Positions 24,260 to 36,345 are shown, counted from the stretch's first letter. The stretch is 64,000 nt of DNA from Erythroxylum novogranatense (GCA_029891385.1 CM057235.1:17235620-17299619), one strand, 5' to 3'. Notes: generated by a model from the sequence alone, not told the origin. Numbers and translations are program-made.

Positions 24260-25391
24260 AGCTTAGGACACTGCTTGACAATGTGTCCTCTCTATCCACA
24301 ATTGAAGCATGCTCCTGTAACTCTGAAACATTCTCCTCTATGATGCCTCCCACAATACTAACACTTGGGAAGAGGTGGCCTCTCCCCATCTCCTCTTCTA
24401 CTGCCGCCCACCGTTGAGGCTTGGTGAGAAACAGTAGAAGTCCTCATCGGTCTAGGCCGGCTCCCACTGGTGCTCCTCTCCTCAGACTGCACAGGAAAGG
24501 TTCTGGCACTTCTCTCAGGTATAGAAGTACCACCTCCCCTCCTGAACTGTTCTCTTCCCTTTCTCTTCCTGCTAACAGCACTCTTGATGTTTCAATGTTC
24601 TCAACTCTCAACGCTGCTTCAACCAGCTGTTGAAAGTCGCCAAAGTTCTGCACTACCACCTTCTCTTTGATAGCTAGGTGCAGGCCCGACTCAAACCTGC
24701 GGCACTTGGCAGCCTCACTGAACATCAGCTCTGAAGCATACCTCGACAACTGAGTAAACCGACGCTCATATTCAGCAACTGTCATCTCCCTCTGGGTGAG
24801 ACTCAGAAATTCCCTCTACTTCTGCTGGATGTATACCTCAGACAAGTACTTCTTCCTGCAGACAGCTAGGAAGTCTTCCCATGTCAACCCTATCGATTTC
24901 AGCTGACTCCCCGGTATGCACTCCCACCAGTGTAAGGCATCACCCTGGAGCAAACTGACAGCATAGATTACCCTCTCATCATCCTCGCACTCCATCTGGT
25001 CCAAGACCCTCTCGGTCTTCCTCAACCAGGTCTTAGCTTCCTCAGGATCCGTGGTCCCGTAGAAGTCCACCGCTCCATACTTTCTCAACTTGTCAAATTG
25101 TCTCCCCTTCTTAACTGGGGCCAAACCAAAAGCCTGTGGCATTTGACCCATAGCCTGAACAAAGGCTTGGGTAAATGCCTGGAACAATCTCTGGTCCAGA
25201 GCAGGCACTTGCTCAGACTGACTAGGCGATGACTGAGTCTGAGATCGGAGGGGCTCACTACTCTGCCCTAGAGAAGCCTCAGCTGGGGCCACTCCCGGGG
25301 CTACGGACTCATCCGTACTCTCCTCTCTTGGTGGAGAGTCTGGTGCAATAGAACCTTGCAGAACTCCTCGTGTCCTTCTACGAGGTGGCAT
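24260..25391 (-). pseudogene. Chromovirus gag with two zinc knuckles, broken
   Basis: The start MPPRRRTRGVL at 25391 is typical for the family. The gag core follows (YGAVDFYGTTDPEEAKTWLR, ALHWWECIPG, TWEDFLAVCRKKYLSEVYIQ). A TAG at 24813 splits it, and it continues as REFLSLTQREMTVAEYERRF and FESGLHLAIKEKVVVQNFGD. A frameshift near 24540 follows. Two CCHC-type knuckles, KC*YCGRHHRGEC and CFNCG*RGHIVKQC (about 24360-24280), each carry a TAG. The protein would package RNA in the particle. Proximity to the PBS at 25.57 kb fixes the 5' end of the internal region. Confidence 0.95.
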
Positions 25392-25566
25392 CTTACTCCT
25401 TTAATGAAAACAATTATGATTAGCTACAATTCGTTTTAATCTTAGTTTCTATATGTATGCATAATATGCATGTCACTTAATACAAACAATCAATTCATAA
25501 TGCAACAATTAATCACATAACAAAACAATTTCCCTACTATGCATCCTAAGCCTAGGAGTGAACCTA
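25392..25566 (-). other. Untranslated leader of the chromovirus
   Basis: About 175 bp between the primer-binding site and the gag start codon. No further motif was recognised. Confidence 0.7.
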
Positions 25567-25579
25567 GGCTCTTATACCA
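25567..25579 (-). other. Primer-binding site (tRNA-iMet type) of the chromovirus
   Basis: The minus strand reads TGGTATAAGAGCC, five bases inside the 5' LTR. It differs by one base from the usual TGGTATCAGAGCC complementary to the 3' end of initiator methionine tRNA. Confidence 0.9.
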
Positions 25580-25584
25580 AACAA

Positions 25585-28500
25585 TGTTGGACCCTGTCTC
25601 TGAGGCCCAACATTCGGACCCATATAAGCATACGTAAGCATAGAGGGCCCAAAACCGAACACATGCTGACCACAATTCGAGAAACTTTTAATAGAAAATT
25701 TTGGGATTGGCTTTTTAAGAAACATTGTTCCTCATGATCTCACAATTCCAACGCCACTGAAAACGCTCAATTAGGCTTTGAAATGAAGGAGTTATGGTTA
25801 AAATACTATCTTAAAGAAAGCAACGAAAACTAACCCTCTACCGACTTCATGTAAGAATTTTAAAACCTTAGAGACTAAATTGTCAATCTGTTCCTTCATA
25901 AAACTTGTAGATTTATGTCTCTAGTTTAATTTAAAATAAGAATCGCTTCGATCGGAGCTCTACGGCTCAAGATATCTCAAAATTAGTAAAGTATGTTCAG
26001 ACTTGATCAGCCGACCTCCACATTTTGTTTCAAACCACCTTTTCAATTTAAAAGCAATACTGGTAAATTAGGTGTAGAAAGATAGAAAAATATCTTAGAA
26101 ATCCATCGCTTCGAAAATGGGGTCATTCGGAAGTCTACACAAATAGTTATGGCCAAAAGAAGGGAGAGAGGTCGGTTGGCCAAAGACCGACCCCAAACGT
26201 GCAAGCTCGGCAGCGGGCGGGGCGAGCGATCGCTTTGCAGTCCGACCTATCGGACTTCTAACTCTCATAACCTTTGACTCCGAGCTCCAAATTGGACACG
26301 GTTTGATTCGTCGGAAATCTAAGAGAAAAATCTACATTTTTCAAGAAAGACTCAAAGACAAGCTCGACCACTAAGGGAAACAAAAATTTACTCAAAGCCC
26401 GATTACCCAACTCCTCCTAAACAGTACAAGAACTTACAAACACCATAACTTTTGACCCAGAACTCCAAATTTAACTAACTTAGTGTCTATGAAAAGGTAA
26501 AAGCATTATCTACAAATTTCATGAAGATCACCGACCTATATTCCAACTCCATGAGGGTCAAAAGTGGACTCAAAGCTCGGCCTGACAATCTGCCCTTTAG
26601 ACAGCACCTACATTTAATTCTAACGACTCACACCTACCAATTTAACACATCATAAATAACTCATAAAGCATTCTGGGAGAGTTCTACAGCTCGCCTAACA
26701 CTCTCAAAGAGTCAAAAAGATCCCATTCAACCTATATCAACCCAGAAATTTCAGTACAACACAACATACCCAAATATGACCACCTGAGTGCATCAGCCCA
26801 GAATTTCAGCACTACATCCCACTTCAACAACACATAAACCATAACAATTTTCCAGCAGGCTCTCTCAAGGCAAAACTCAACAGAAACTCAGTAATTTAAA
26901 AGAACTCGCACACATACCCTTTTCCAAGGCCATACACAGGTCGTAAATCAACAATTTCACATGATACTAGAGAGTACTAGAGCTCTCATTCACATCTACC
27001 AATCATACAAGAATTCATACACAGCTTTAGTTACATATCAACATATTCATCAAGAGTCAAGTATAAAATACAAAATATGAGATGCTCAATGATCAATATG
27101 CTTATAAAGTCATTCCAAAAGCTAGTTACTAACTTAATACAAAAGTTTCTTGTATTCTTGGAGTTATGCCCGATGCCTTGCAAGGTTCCGAGTTCAACTT
27201 GAATTTGCACATGAGGAGGGAGAATGGGGTGAGCAAACACGACTCAGTGGCTAACACGTTTGTAGCCATCGAGTAATGAGCCACACAACACATAAACAAG
27301 GATCCGAAGTAATAGCAATTTATCATATGAAACACAAATAATCCAAAATCATCACATAAGATAGAACATGCGAATTTATATCAATCAACCACATATTATG
27401 CATCATAAACCCAATTAAAAATGGAATGCACACAATTGGCTCGATAGTTCCTTAAACACAATGAATAAACCGAAGTTTATCGTAAACACAACGAGTCCAT
27501 TTTCGGATCTCGTGGGCCACAAGTGGGCTGCCGGGAGAAGGCTAGGGGGTCAACATGCACGTGACTAACGATATAGGTTCTCTCTTGCCCAATCACAACC
27601 AATTTATGCTCACATATTCAAACACAAAATAGCATTTTATGCTTCTTTCATTGTATCAAATCATCATAGTTTCGTTCTTTTCTTTCAAATCAAGGGAAAT
27701 ACACTTTCAATATACTCACAATTAACAAAAATAGCACACATAGGGCATTTGCCCATTACACAACAACTATAACAATGTTATCCACCTATCGTCGGTATCC
27801 GAATTCAAGATTGTCCTTCCTCCTTGTCTTGAGTGAGGTTTTCTTGATTTCCTTCAATGAAAACATACTCCATTCACTAAATACATTTTAAAAGAAAGTC
27901 ATAACATTCATAAAATCAAGCAAACGTAAAATAAACTTTAAACCTAACCTACCCATAAACCATCTATGCTAGAATAACCATAACCTTAGCTTAGAAGTCC
28001 AAAAAATCCATAGATCTCACCTTTCTCTCTATCTTTCTTCAATCTCTACACAAACCCTAACTTCCATCCTACACCATTCTTAAACCTAGCTTAAGCAAAG
28101 ATGGAACTTACCTCTCACAAGTAAATTTCTCTTCTTTTTCCTCTTCTTTCTTCCTCCCTTCAAGCCGCCTACGGTTCTTCTTCCTCTTCTTCTTAGCCGA
28201 AAGCTCTTCTTTTCCTTAACTCACGTTTTGCTTCTCTTCTTTCCTTTAAGTCTACGACACTTGCTTCCTTATCTAACAACTTAATTCATTAGCTTTCACT
28301 TAAAGTCCTCCTCCAAAACTACATAGTTTTGATACTCCTTAAAGCTCTCCTTATAACTTACAAGGCTTTGGGCTCTCCTCCTCCTCACAAGCCCACTATA
28401 CTTAACCACTTGAATTCTAAAGCCCATACTTTCCAATATTAAGTCAAAGCCTTCATTTAATTTCTAACTTCTAATCCCAATCATACTTGCTAATTCCAAG

Positions 28501-28612
28501 ACTCAATAAAATATATATCTATATAAACACATAATTAAAACAATTAAAGCAAGAATAGCAAATAAATCAATAAATAATCAATAAATAAACAAAAAAAATT
28601 CGGGGCCCAACA
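25585..28612 (-). repeat. 5' LTR of the chromovirus
   Basis: Near-identical partner of 17614-20649, with ends TGTTGGACC and GGGGCCCAACA. It retains the 32-bp segment between two ATTCAT repeats (27013-27050) that is missing from the other LTR. Confidence 0.95.
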
Positions 28613-28617
28613 CTATA
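28613..28617. repeat. Right TSD (CTATA) of the chromovirus
   Basis: Matches 17609-17613; the old host sequence continues beyond it. Confidence 0.95.
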
Positions 28618-30990
28618 GATGTAACTATATATCGCAATTAAGTCATTATTAACATTCAACAATAAGAAGGAAATTAAAAAAAGGAGACTAGAGAATTGAA
28701 ACTAGATGTCTCTCTTTGTTACCTTGAGATGGAATTCAGTAGGTTTTGTTCTTCAAGGTGTGCTCTTTTTGATCTCCTCTTTGGAGTTTCCCAACCCTTT
28801 TTTTTTTGTTTTTCTCTTACTTTTATAATCTTAAGCCTTCTAGTCTTTTAAGGGTTTTTATGTGTTTTTGTTCCAAAAATTGCTGTCAAGTATTTATGTC
28901 AAGTATAAGTCTCTTTTGATCCAAAACATACGAACTATTTGTATAAAATTGGATAAAGTACTTTTAATTAATAATATATTTCTTATCATTCTTTGAACAT
29001 TATAATAATGTTAAATCAAAATTCTGTATCAAATACACATAAGCATGAATTAGAAATACATATGATCTCTATCATATCAAGTATAGGCAAGATAAGTTAT
29101 GCAATTATTTTTCTTCTTATGACAACTATTATCATACTATATTAAGCCATTTAATTGACGTTCATGTTTATGCTTATAGTAGGCTAAATTAAGTAGAACA
29201 ATTCTAGTAAGATACTATACCTTTCAGCTATACTCTATGCAACCTTTTGCATCTTGTTATCATGATGTTGACACATATCTTACATGTTGTCATCAAAGTT
29301 TATAAGGCATTAGTCAAGTCAAAATTTCAATACATTTTTTCGTTTATAACATATATCTTAAAACTTTAATTTCAAATCCTCAACAAAGATTAATGGCGAA
29401 ATAAAATAATGGGCATACATTCTTTTATCTAACTTTTGAGAACTCTTCTCAAATATAACCTTTATACATGAAATTTAGTTCACTAACTTAGTATGAACTA
29501 GACTAAATAAGGCGAGTTTCACTTAGAACAAAATAAATGTACAAAAACAAGTAATCAATTAGAAGTCAAGACAACCAAATGAGATTAGGACTTTAATAAT
29601 ATATTTGGTTACTTCCACTATTTTATTCGAAATAAGATCCCTCACTACTATTCAGAAAGATTACTCTAATCTTTCTAGTGGGTTAGGATCCCATTCAAGT
29701 ATAGTTGATCTTGAGCTTGCTCAACAAACCAACAAAATTTAAATTAGGTAGATAACAACTTTATCAATCACATCTCACGTGACTCCTAGATCCATTAGGT
29801 GACAACTATTGCTAAAATATATCTTATATATCATTCCTAATCTTGCCTCTAAATTCATGTGATCAAGAGTTTACTCATCCAAATCACACAAATTTTGTTA
29901 AGTAGAACCTACTATCATAAGATTAAACATGTTTGGGTTAAAGTAGCCTTGGGTTTGCTCAACAAGCCTACAATAAACAAAACTCTGATTTATTCTTATA
30001 ACAATAAAAGGCAACAATCATGTTCTCAACGTGTACTTAATATTTTAACAAGAGATTTTAATTTCATTCATCTCATTAATCAAAAAATTGCATGAAAATA
30101 TCACATATATAAAACATAAAATTTAACATGCATCCAATATATAGATCAACCATATAATAAAGCATGCAACTTATACACTCATAATCAAATTATATGCATA
30201 AAACATCAAGCTTCGTTTGATTATACTTATTGATCTTCATAATCTAAAATAATATTTCAACTCCTTAGAAAATTTAAACTAGATTGAACTCTATGATTCC
30301 TAAATGAATTAAATTCCTATTCTAAAAGAAATTTAATTTGATTTGAAAATAATTTTCAAATCCAATTGGAAATTATTTCCAATTATCTTCTCCTTTAATC
30401 AAATTTAATTGAAAACAAATTTCATTAAATTATTCTACTTATTTATTATAATTGAGAAAATTCCTTTTCAAAGTTATACAAGTAACATATTATAATCCAA
30501 TTAGAAAACTATTTCTAATTCCATTAGAAAATATTTTCCTTGACCAAAAATTGAATAATATTTTTCTAAACAAATGAAATCATAAATTTAATTTATCTCT
30601 GTTAAAATTGAAATAAATAAATTTAATTAAGAAACATCTTTCTTAATTAGTTAAGAAAACACTTTTCTTAATTTTAAGGAGTCTAATTAATTAATTTCAA
30701 TCTAATTGAAACCAATTGATTCTAATTTTAGAAGCCACTTTTCTAAAATAAATTAGGAATCAAAATAATTATTAATCTTAATCAAATTAAGAAAATAATT
30801 ACCTTAATTTTGAAATTTATTTTGAATTTAAAACTCTTTTAAATTATAAAAGATAATAAATTATTCTACAATTAGGTTACTCATAATCTAATAGCCAAAC
30901 AAGCTTAAACAAACAACTCATATTCAAAGTCTAGAATAGCTTTATCCTCATTTCCAAACACACCTTATTTGAACTCTTGGAATAACTCTA
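28618..30990. other. AT-rich non-coding DNA, no gene recognised
   Basis: Continues the sequence left of the chromovirus. Runs of ATTAAG/AATTAAGAAA are frequent around 30300-30850. No domain, RNA gene, or LTR end was recognised. The short open frames show no family resemblance. Confidence 0.4.
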
Positions 30991-32256
30991 TCATTGTAAC
31001 CAAACACGTCTATCTTCTTCACCATAGGAAACCCTAAACTCAAAGAAGTTAAACCCTAGTCACCACTTTTTCAAGCTACCAGCACCGTCGCCGGAGGCCA
31101 CCACCAGCAACCCCATCCCATTGCCAACAGCTCCAACCCTTACAAACATCTTTGTTGTCGTCCACGTTTGTGACATTTTCTTCTTTGCATTGCCGGCCAA
31201 ACATCATAGCCAATGCTCTCCTCATTAGAATCTCCTAGTCGTTAGCAATCATGCCAGTAAGAGTCTAGCATTGACGCCACAATCAGTTGATTTTTCCAAC
31301 AATAATAACACCAATAGCAACTCAACATTTTACAGTTTTTCAATGGCACAATCATCAAATCCATACAACACCCCATTAAGCCTTCTACAAGACTCAAGCA
31401 AAACCCAAATACAAGACCAATACTCAGTAGTCGCACATGAAACATGTTTATAGGTTTTGAAAACCCATGTTATGAAAATTGGTTTAATGGTCAATTAAAA
31501 AAAAACATAACAAGTAGAGAAGGATTTAACTATGAGGTTTTGTGTTTTCCAGAACTTGGGTTTCTAACTTTCTAAGTTTATGTTTTTATGAATGCACAAA
31601 CACAAAGACAACTCCAAAATGCAGGCAAAACCCAATACCGAACCAAAACCACAAATCAAACCAAATTATGTTTTTAAATCAAGGAGAAAAGGATTCCAAT
31701 ATGGAGGTAGTGTTTTCATATTTCCATTGAGGAAATTCAAACCCAATCTTATTTTCAATAGAACAGAAGAGATATTAGTTTTGATTCTTTAAAGATGATG
31801 AATTTAGACTCTACCTACTCATATAGGATCCAAGATTCTCCCAACCATCAGCTGGTCACTTATTCACCAACACAAAACGGAACCGTCAAGCCTTCTCTAA
31901 GACTTAAAACAATCAGTCAGAAAACCAGTTGCCCAATAGCTGCCAAAAATAACCAAATACGGATATGGGTAGTTTTTCTAGAGTATAAATAACAACAAAA
32001 CCAACACCCATTAGGTTTCTGCGCGTTCTAGGTTTTTTATTTAACTTTTCATGTACAAACACAAAACGCAAAAAAAACTATTATTTTCTAGAAAACAAAA
32101 ACACATCATGAAATAGAAATCACAAAACAGCTAAAGAATGAGGAACAGTTCCTTCAAGGATCATATTCGATTTGTTTTTCAACTTCAAATTTTTATCGAT
32201 AACAACCAAATAACTGAATCAAATCATAGAATTAAAGGCCGCTTTAATACCACTAT
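30991..32256 (-). mobile_element. Leader region of a truncated copia element
   Basis: It lies on the internal side of a primer-binding site and LTR (32242-33892) in minus orientation. It includes a GC-richer stretch reading CCGTCGCCGGAGGCCACCAC (about 31088-31107) and A-rich tracts with many ACAAAACA words. No gag or pol motif was recognised, so it is probably untranslated leader, with the rest lost to the left. The left limit is arbitrary. Confidence 0.4.
32242..32253 (-). other. Primer-binding site of the truncated copia element
   Basis: The minus strand reads TGGTATTAAAGC, close to the tRNA-iMet site TGGTATCAGAGC, three bases inside the LTR end TTTTTCA. Confidence 0.65.
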
Positions 32257-33892
32257 TGAAAAATCAGGTCGAGATTCGATCATAACTGTAGTAAAATAAT
32301 TATGAAACTTTTTCATATTTCAGTTTCCTAAAATTAAGTTCTCTTTAATTCTATAAAATGATTAACACAAATCATAATAAAGCAGAAACTTAATTCGTAC
32401 CATATTCTGAAGCTTGATCTATCTTATTCTGAAACTTAATCTTTATCTTGTAGTATCCCTTGAACTATTTTCGAAACTGATATGTCTCAATCACCATAGC
32501 TGCATAAGTATCCGGTCTCTAATGGTATCCACAAAATAGGTTGAGAGAACTTTATAACTCTTATAGAGAGACTTAAGCAAGAAGTGCTAGCTTCATAAAG
32601 CTTAAGCCAATTTTTGATAAGCTTTGGTCGTTTTAGTAATTTAATTAAAATTAGAAACTTTAAGTAAAATTAAAAATAATTCTAATTAAATACTAGTTAT
32701 ACCCAAATAAGATTCAATATCTCATATTGATTCTTACTTATTAAATATTTCATATTTAATCATAAAGTTTCTCAAACTTTACAATCAAGTCCAACTTGAT
32801 TAAATTAACTTTTCTCTCTTCAATCCATGTTATATGTGAGACCCATTAGGTTCCCAAATATGTTAGCAATGATTATAAATTCTAATTCTAATTCGAATTA
32901 GAATTAGATAAATTAAAGAAATTAGAATTAGATAAATTAAAGCTCTTTTAATTTATCTATAGTTCTCAAATTAAACAATTTATAATTATAAATCAAGATT
33001 AGCATCTAGTAAATTATCATGACTATTTAAATATTTAGAAATGTCAAAGTAGTTTTGACTAACTTTTTGTGCATGATTTTCATATAATTCAATCCTTTCA
33101 TCATACAAATTTTCAATTAGACATAAAGTATGAAATTAATGTCTACTATATTTTGAGTCTAATCATATTAGTTCTCCGTTATTAGCTATCGAATCAATTA
33201 ATGACATTTGTATATTATTTACAAAGCATCATTTTACCTTGGCCAAAGATTTCTCGAATTAATACTAATCAAGAATAACCAAACATTCTCCCTAATTACT
33301 TTAAGGTGATGAATCATATCTTGATCACTCAGCTATCTCCATATAGCTCATGCCACATCCAATGACTACTAATTAAATAACTCATGATTAAATAGGTAAT
33401 AAGTAGTATCAAAACATACCAATCCCTATACAAGATAATTTTGGTGACCTCAAATCAAAGGATCACTTATACAATCATCCCAATGAGAATTTCATAGATA
33501 TATAAGTAATGTTCCAAATAAATTTCTCACATTAGGTCTATAAAGTGAGCTTGTTCTCTAACAAATACTCGTATGTTTGTTTAAGTATCTTCACACTTTA
33601 ACTTATGAGATCGACTACTTCCTTCTTAAAGAAAAAACAAAATGTGGGGTAATCTTTTTATATTCTATTAATGTTCAATCTTAATAAAACAATTGCTAGA
33701 AACAAATTTAGAAATAATAAATAAATACAAAATAAATCTCATAATTATAATCTAATTATAATTTCATTTGCAATGTACAATTATTTTATGGACTTTATCA
33801 TATATATATAAATACATAAAAAATAGATAATGTCTTTAAATAATTTGTCACTAAACTACAACCAAAACGATTGACTGTAGGACATAAACCAA
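32257..33892 (-). mobile_element. Copia 5' LTR (TGTTGGTTTATG family, 1.64 kb)
   Basis: On the minus strand it starts TGTTGGTTTATGTCCTACAG and ends GATTTTTCA, with a primer-binding site just beyond. The right border falls exactly where DUF26 coding sequence begins (33893), so the element inserted in that gene. A related LTR is split around the CACTA element (35545-36345 and 61073-61536): both have AATGTCAAAGTRGTTT and end in GACATAAACYAACA. The left partner LTR was not found, so the element is truncated. Confidence 0.7.
32881..32908. repeat. 28-bp perfect palindrome in the copia LTR
   Basis: TCTAATTCTAATTC joined to its own reverse complement with no spacer. A 22-bp ATTAGAATTAGATAAATTAAAG-like unit then occurs twice (to about 32942). 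Confidence 0.9.
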
Positions 33893-34113
33893 CACTTTAT
33901 CCTTTGGTGCATTGCACAGGAGACTTGCGTCCAATAGACTGTGCTCAGTGCTTAGCCATTGTAGTGGGCAATTTCGCCAACTTCTGCAACAACGAGGGAT
34001 GTACGACTCCATACAACAATTGTTACGTCCGATATGAGTTGTACCCTATTTTCTTCCCTCTTCATTCCAATCCTTCCTTACTTGGTACTTCAATGGCAAT
34101 AGCTTATCCATAG
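33893..34113 (+). pseudogene. DUF26 (Gnk2-homologous) protein, C-terminal fragment
   Basis: The frame reads LYPLVHC, then TGDLRPIDCAQC, giving the diagnostic C-X8-C-X2-C of the DUF26 domain. It continues VVGNFANFC, CYVRYELYPIFFPL, and a stop. This matches the second DUF26 domain and C-terminus of plant cysteine-rich repeat secretory or plasmodesmata-located proteins, secreted proteins linked to defence and cell-cell connections. The gene is cut at its 5' side by the copia LTR ending at 33892. The apparent start codon just upstream is TTG inside that LTR, so it is not a real start. A related N-terminal fragment follows at 35.1 kb on the same strand. Confidence 0.85.
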
Positions 34114-34284
34114 ACCCTGTATCTCATGTCCTAAATAATTCTCATTTCTCTGTAACGGGAAGGAGAAGAGTGAATGGAATGTTTTTCTTTGGGTAATCTT
34201 TTTTCAGAAGGTATTTGAGATACTCATATTACCCTATGCTGAGTATTGGTTGATTAACTAATGTATTATGACATTCTATTCCAG
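34114..34284 (+). other. 3' flank of the DUF26 fragment
   Basis: Presumed 3' untranslated or downstream DNA of the fragment at 33893. No polyadenylation signal could be assigned with confidence. Confidence 0.35.
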
Positions 34285-34375
34285 GGTGAAACAGGATTAG
34301 CATAAATCTGGCTTAGAAAGTTCCATCCTAAGGTCAAATCAGAAAGTGGTAGGATAAGCATAATGAGATTCGCCC
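34285..34375 (+). repeat. Flank repeat shared with 1-90
   Basis: Shares CATTCTATT, GGCTTAGAAAGTT, ATCCTAAGG, AAATCAGAAAGT and GGATAAGCAT with the start of the window, with small indels. The match resumes at 34388 against 4921. Confidence 0.55.
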
Positions 34376-34412
34376 TGCAAATCCTGTTTTCTTACTTTAG
34401 CTGCCAGAGCAT

Positions 34413-34535
34413 GGTTTTAAATTGCCGTACACTATAATTGTGGCAGCAACATTGCGGTTAGATCCAAACCATTGTCGTGATTTATCGTAATTTGTTGCAA
34501 TCGCAATATAACTCAGCAGTCCGCAATTAAAAACC
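34413..34535. mobile_element. MITE-like repeat with 13-bp inverted ends
   Basis: GGTTTTAAATTGC at the left and GCAATTAAAAACC at the right form imperfect terminal inverted repeats around a GCAAT/ATTGCGG-rich body. No coding. The left part also occurs near 4938. I could not find a clear TSD, so the superfamily is left open. Confidence 0.5.
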
Positions 34536-35095
34536 TTCTACAAGAGTGATGTTTAAAGGCTTAGTTTGGCAAAGAAAGTTGCTGATGACCGCCAAAATGT
34601 CCATGGTTCAACGATGGTACAGTAATTCAATTTATTATTATGTGAAACAAATCTATCATAAAGATTTGCATTAAACAATCCATAACCAAGTAGATGTTGA
34701 AAAGGAGTAGATTTCCTTTATAGAGTAGATCATTGGACAAACACCTAATATTTCAATGTGGATGTCTGGTGATAAATGACTCGAATCTCAACTGAGTTAA
34801 AGGCGTTGTCAGGCTTTAACCCACTAACCTCCTGTTTGTTTGATAACGACCAAAAGACAAGATAACTAAAGCCCTTATTGGTCCTAATTGACTTAATGAT
34901 TCACAGGCTAATCATTTATCTCAATGAAACCAACACTGATTTAACACAGATAAGCAACAAATATGCTATATGGTGTTAACCAACCAAATCAATCATGAAG
35001 GGTCAGTAGTGGCAGCACCTTATCACTTGCGCACGTACTGCTGTAAGTGGGAGGGCCTGCACTGATTGAGCTTCAGTTGAACTACAAAGCAAAAC
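34536..35095 (+). promoter_or_regulatory. Presumed 5' flank of the second DUF26 gene
   Basis: Non-coding, lying directly upstream of a signal-peptide exon. I see no convincing TATA box or other motif, so the label rests on position only. Confidence 0.25.
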
Positions 35096-35560
35096 ATGAG
35101 CATGCTGTACAATCTGTTACTGTTGCTGCTACTGTGCACCATTGTTGCGGATCGTGCAGGACATTTTTGCAATGAAGACACTGAAATAAGTAGCAATAGC
35201 CAGATATCAGCAAACATGCATCGATAGGCTGTTGACGTTACTGGTTTACGTAACTGCATCTATTTAGCTCATATGGTAAAGGTAAAGATAAAATCTAAGC
35301 TCTATCGTAGTGCAGAGGAGATGCAAGCAGCAAAGAGTGATTGCATTGTCCCATAAGGATTGATGCTCGGATTTGGTTTGACTGCCGCTTTATGAGATAC
35401 GACAACGTGAATTTGATTGGAAAGTCGACACTGTCTTAATATATATTTCAATGTCGAGGACAGATCTCGAAGATTTTCTTGAAGAACTAGGAAATCTACA
35501 GAATCAGATAACAGCAGAAGCTGTCACAGTTGATGGGAATTCAACGTTATTTTTAATTTC
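35096..35560 (+). pseudogene. DUF26 protein, N-terminal part with signal peptide, broken
   Basis: The ATG at 35096 opens a classic signal peptide (MSMLYN, seven leucines, CTIVADRAG) followed by HFCNED and SSNSQISAN, the start of a first DUF26 domain. A frameshift at the codons after SAN gives DRLLTLLVYVTAS. Further on, other frames give CPIRIDARIWFDCRFMRYDN, NLIGKV, then DLEDFLEELGNLQNQITAEA. Together these are the first DUF26 domain of a secreted or plasmodesmal cysteine-rich protein, with at least two frameshifts and one stop. A copia LTR cuts it near 35.55 kb, so the second domain is missing. With the fragment at 33893 it indicates a tandem pair of related genes. Confidence 0.8.
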
Positions 35561-36345
35561 TAAAAAAATATTTTTAATAAAATAATTTAAAATAAGCATT
35601 AGGAAATTAAAACTTTCTCTGACTAAATTATCAATCACAGCTGTGCAGTATTCACATAATTAAAAATTCAAATTATTAAGAAGCATTAACAAGATAGTTA
35701 ACTCTTTCAGTATATCTGCCCTTTCTATAAAAAGAATAAGGTTTCTTTTAAGTTTAATTAAAATTAAAATTTAAACTATAATTGAAGTTTAGTTCTAATT
35801 ATAATTATAATATATTATTAATAAAATTAAATATCTAATATTTAATTCTTAAAATTGCTTAGACTTTATATCTAGGTCCCACTTAATCTTAATTAATTTG
35901 CTCTTATTCATCAGTTTTCTAAAATATTGATAATGATTATAAATTATAATTAAAATTTTATAAATTAGAACTTTTAATTTATTATTAATTCTCCAATTAA
36001 ACAATTTATAATCATATATAAAGAAAGACCACCTAAATATCAAAAATGTCAAAGTGGTTTAATTTAACCTATTTATGCATAGGTATAACATATAAATTAA
36101 TCATTTCATTTTCAAGATTCTAATTGGACATAACCCTACTCTATTTAAATTGAACCATGTTTATTCTTGTTAATTACTAATTGATTTTAATTGAGACTTA
36201 AAATAAAAATTTCAAAATTCAATTTACTCTAACTAAAAATTCACAAATCATTATTAATAAAAAAACATAATATTCTTCTTAATTAGTTTAGGATGGCAAA
36301 TCCTTTTTTTTTTACTTTCTTAATTATATATATATACAATTCATA
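35545..36345 (-). mobile_element. Copia LTR, left portion, split by the CACTA transposon
   Basis: Resembles the LTR at 32257-33892 in order and wording: GTTTAATTAAAATTA, a CTAGGTCCCACTTAATC block, GATAATGATTATAAATT, and AATGTCAAAGTGGTTT. The match breaks exactly at the CACTA terminus (36346) and resumes after it at 61073. The start at about 35545 is approximate. Confidence 0.6.
36343..36345. repeat. Left TSD (ATA) of the CACTA element
   Basis: ATA precedes CACTACAAC; ATA also follows the right terminus at 61073-61075. Three-base duplications are the rule for CACTA transposons. Confidence 0.85.

Larger units (their letters stand above)
17614..28612 (-). mobile_element. Full-length Ty3/gypsy chromovirus (Tekay/Del-like), 11.0 kb
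   Basis: Two 3-kb LTRs (17614-20649 and 25585-28612) bound a minus-strand gag-PR-RT-RNase H-INT-chromodomain polyprotein relic. A PBS sits next to the right LTR, a PPT next to the left LTR, and CTATA TSDs lie on both sides. Domain order and the C-terminal chromodomain mark a chromovirus; long LTRs and integrase wording suggest Tekay/Del. Every coding block is near full length, but stop codons occur in gag, both zinc knuckles, after RT, after INT and in the chromodomain, so it is non-autonomous now. The LTRs are highly similar but differ in a GC-rich tract and a 32-bp indel. Confidence 0.97.

Noticed and set aside
31242..31992. Several short plus-strand frames rich in N, S, Q and K
   Set aside because: A-rich leader of a copia element; no domain and no conserved start.
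33871..33892. Apparent start of the DUF26 fragment
   Set aside because: The codon is TTG and the bases belong to the copia LTR end; homology to DUF26 begins at 33893.
34413..34535. Assignment of the MITE-like repeat to a superfamily such as hAT or Mutator
   Set aside because: No clear TSD on either side, so only the inverted ends are reported.
35023..35259. 78-codon minus-strand frame
   Set aside because: It is the antisense shadow of the signal-peptide exon of the DUF26 fragment.
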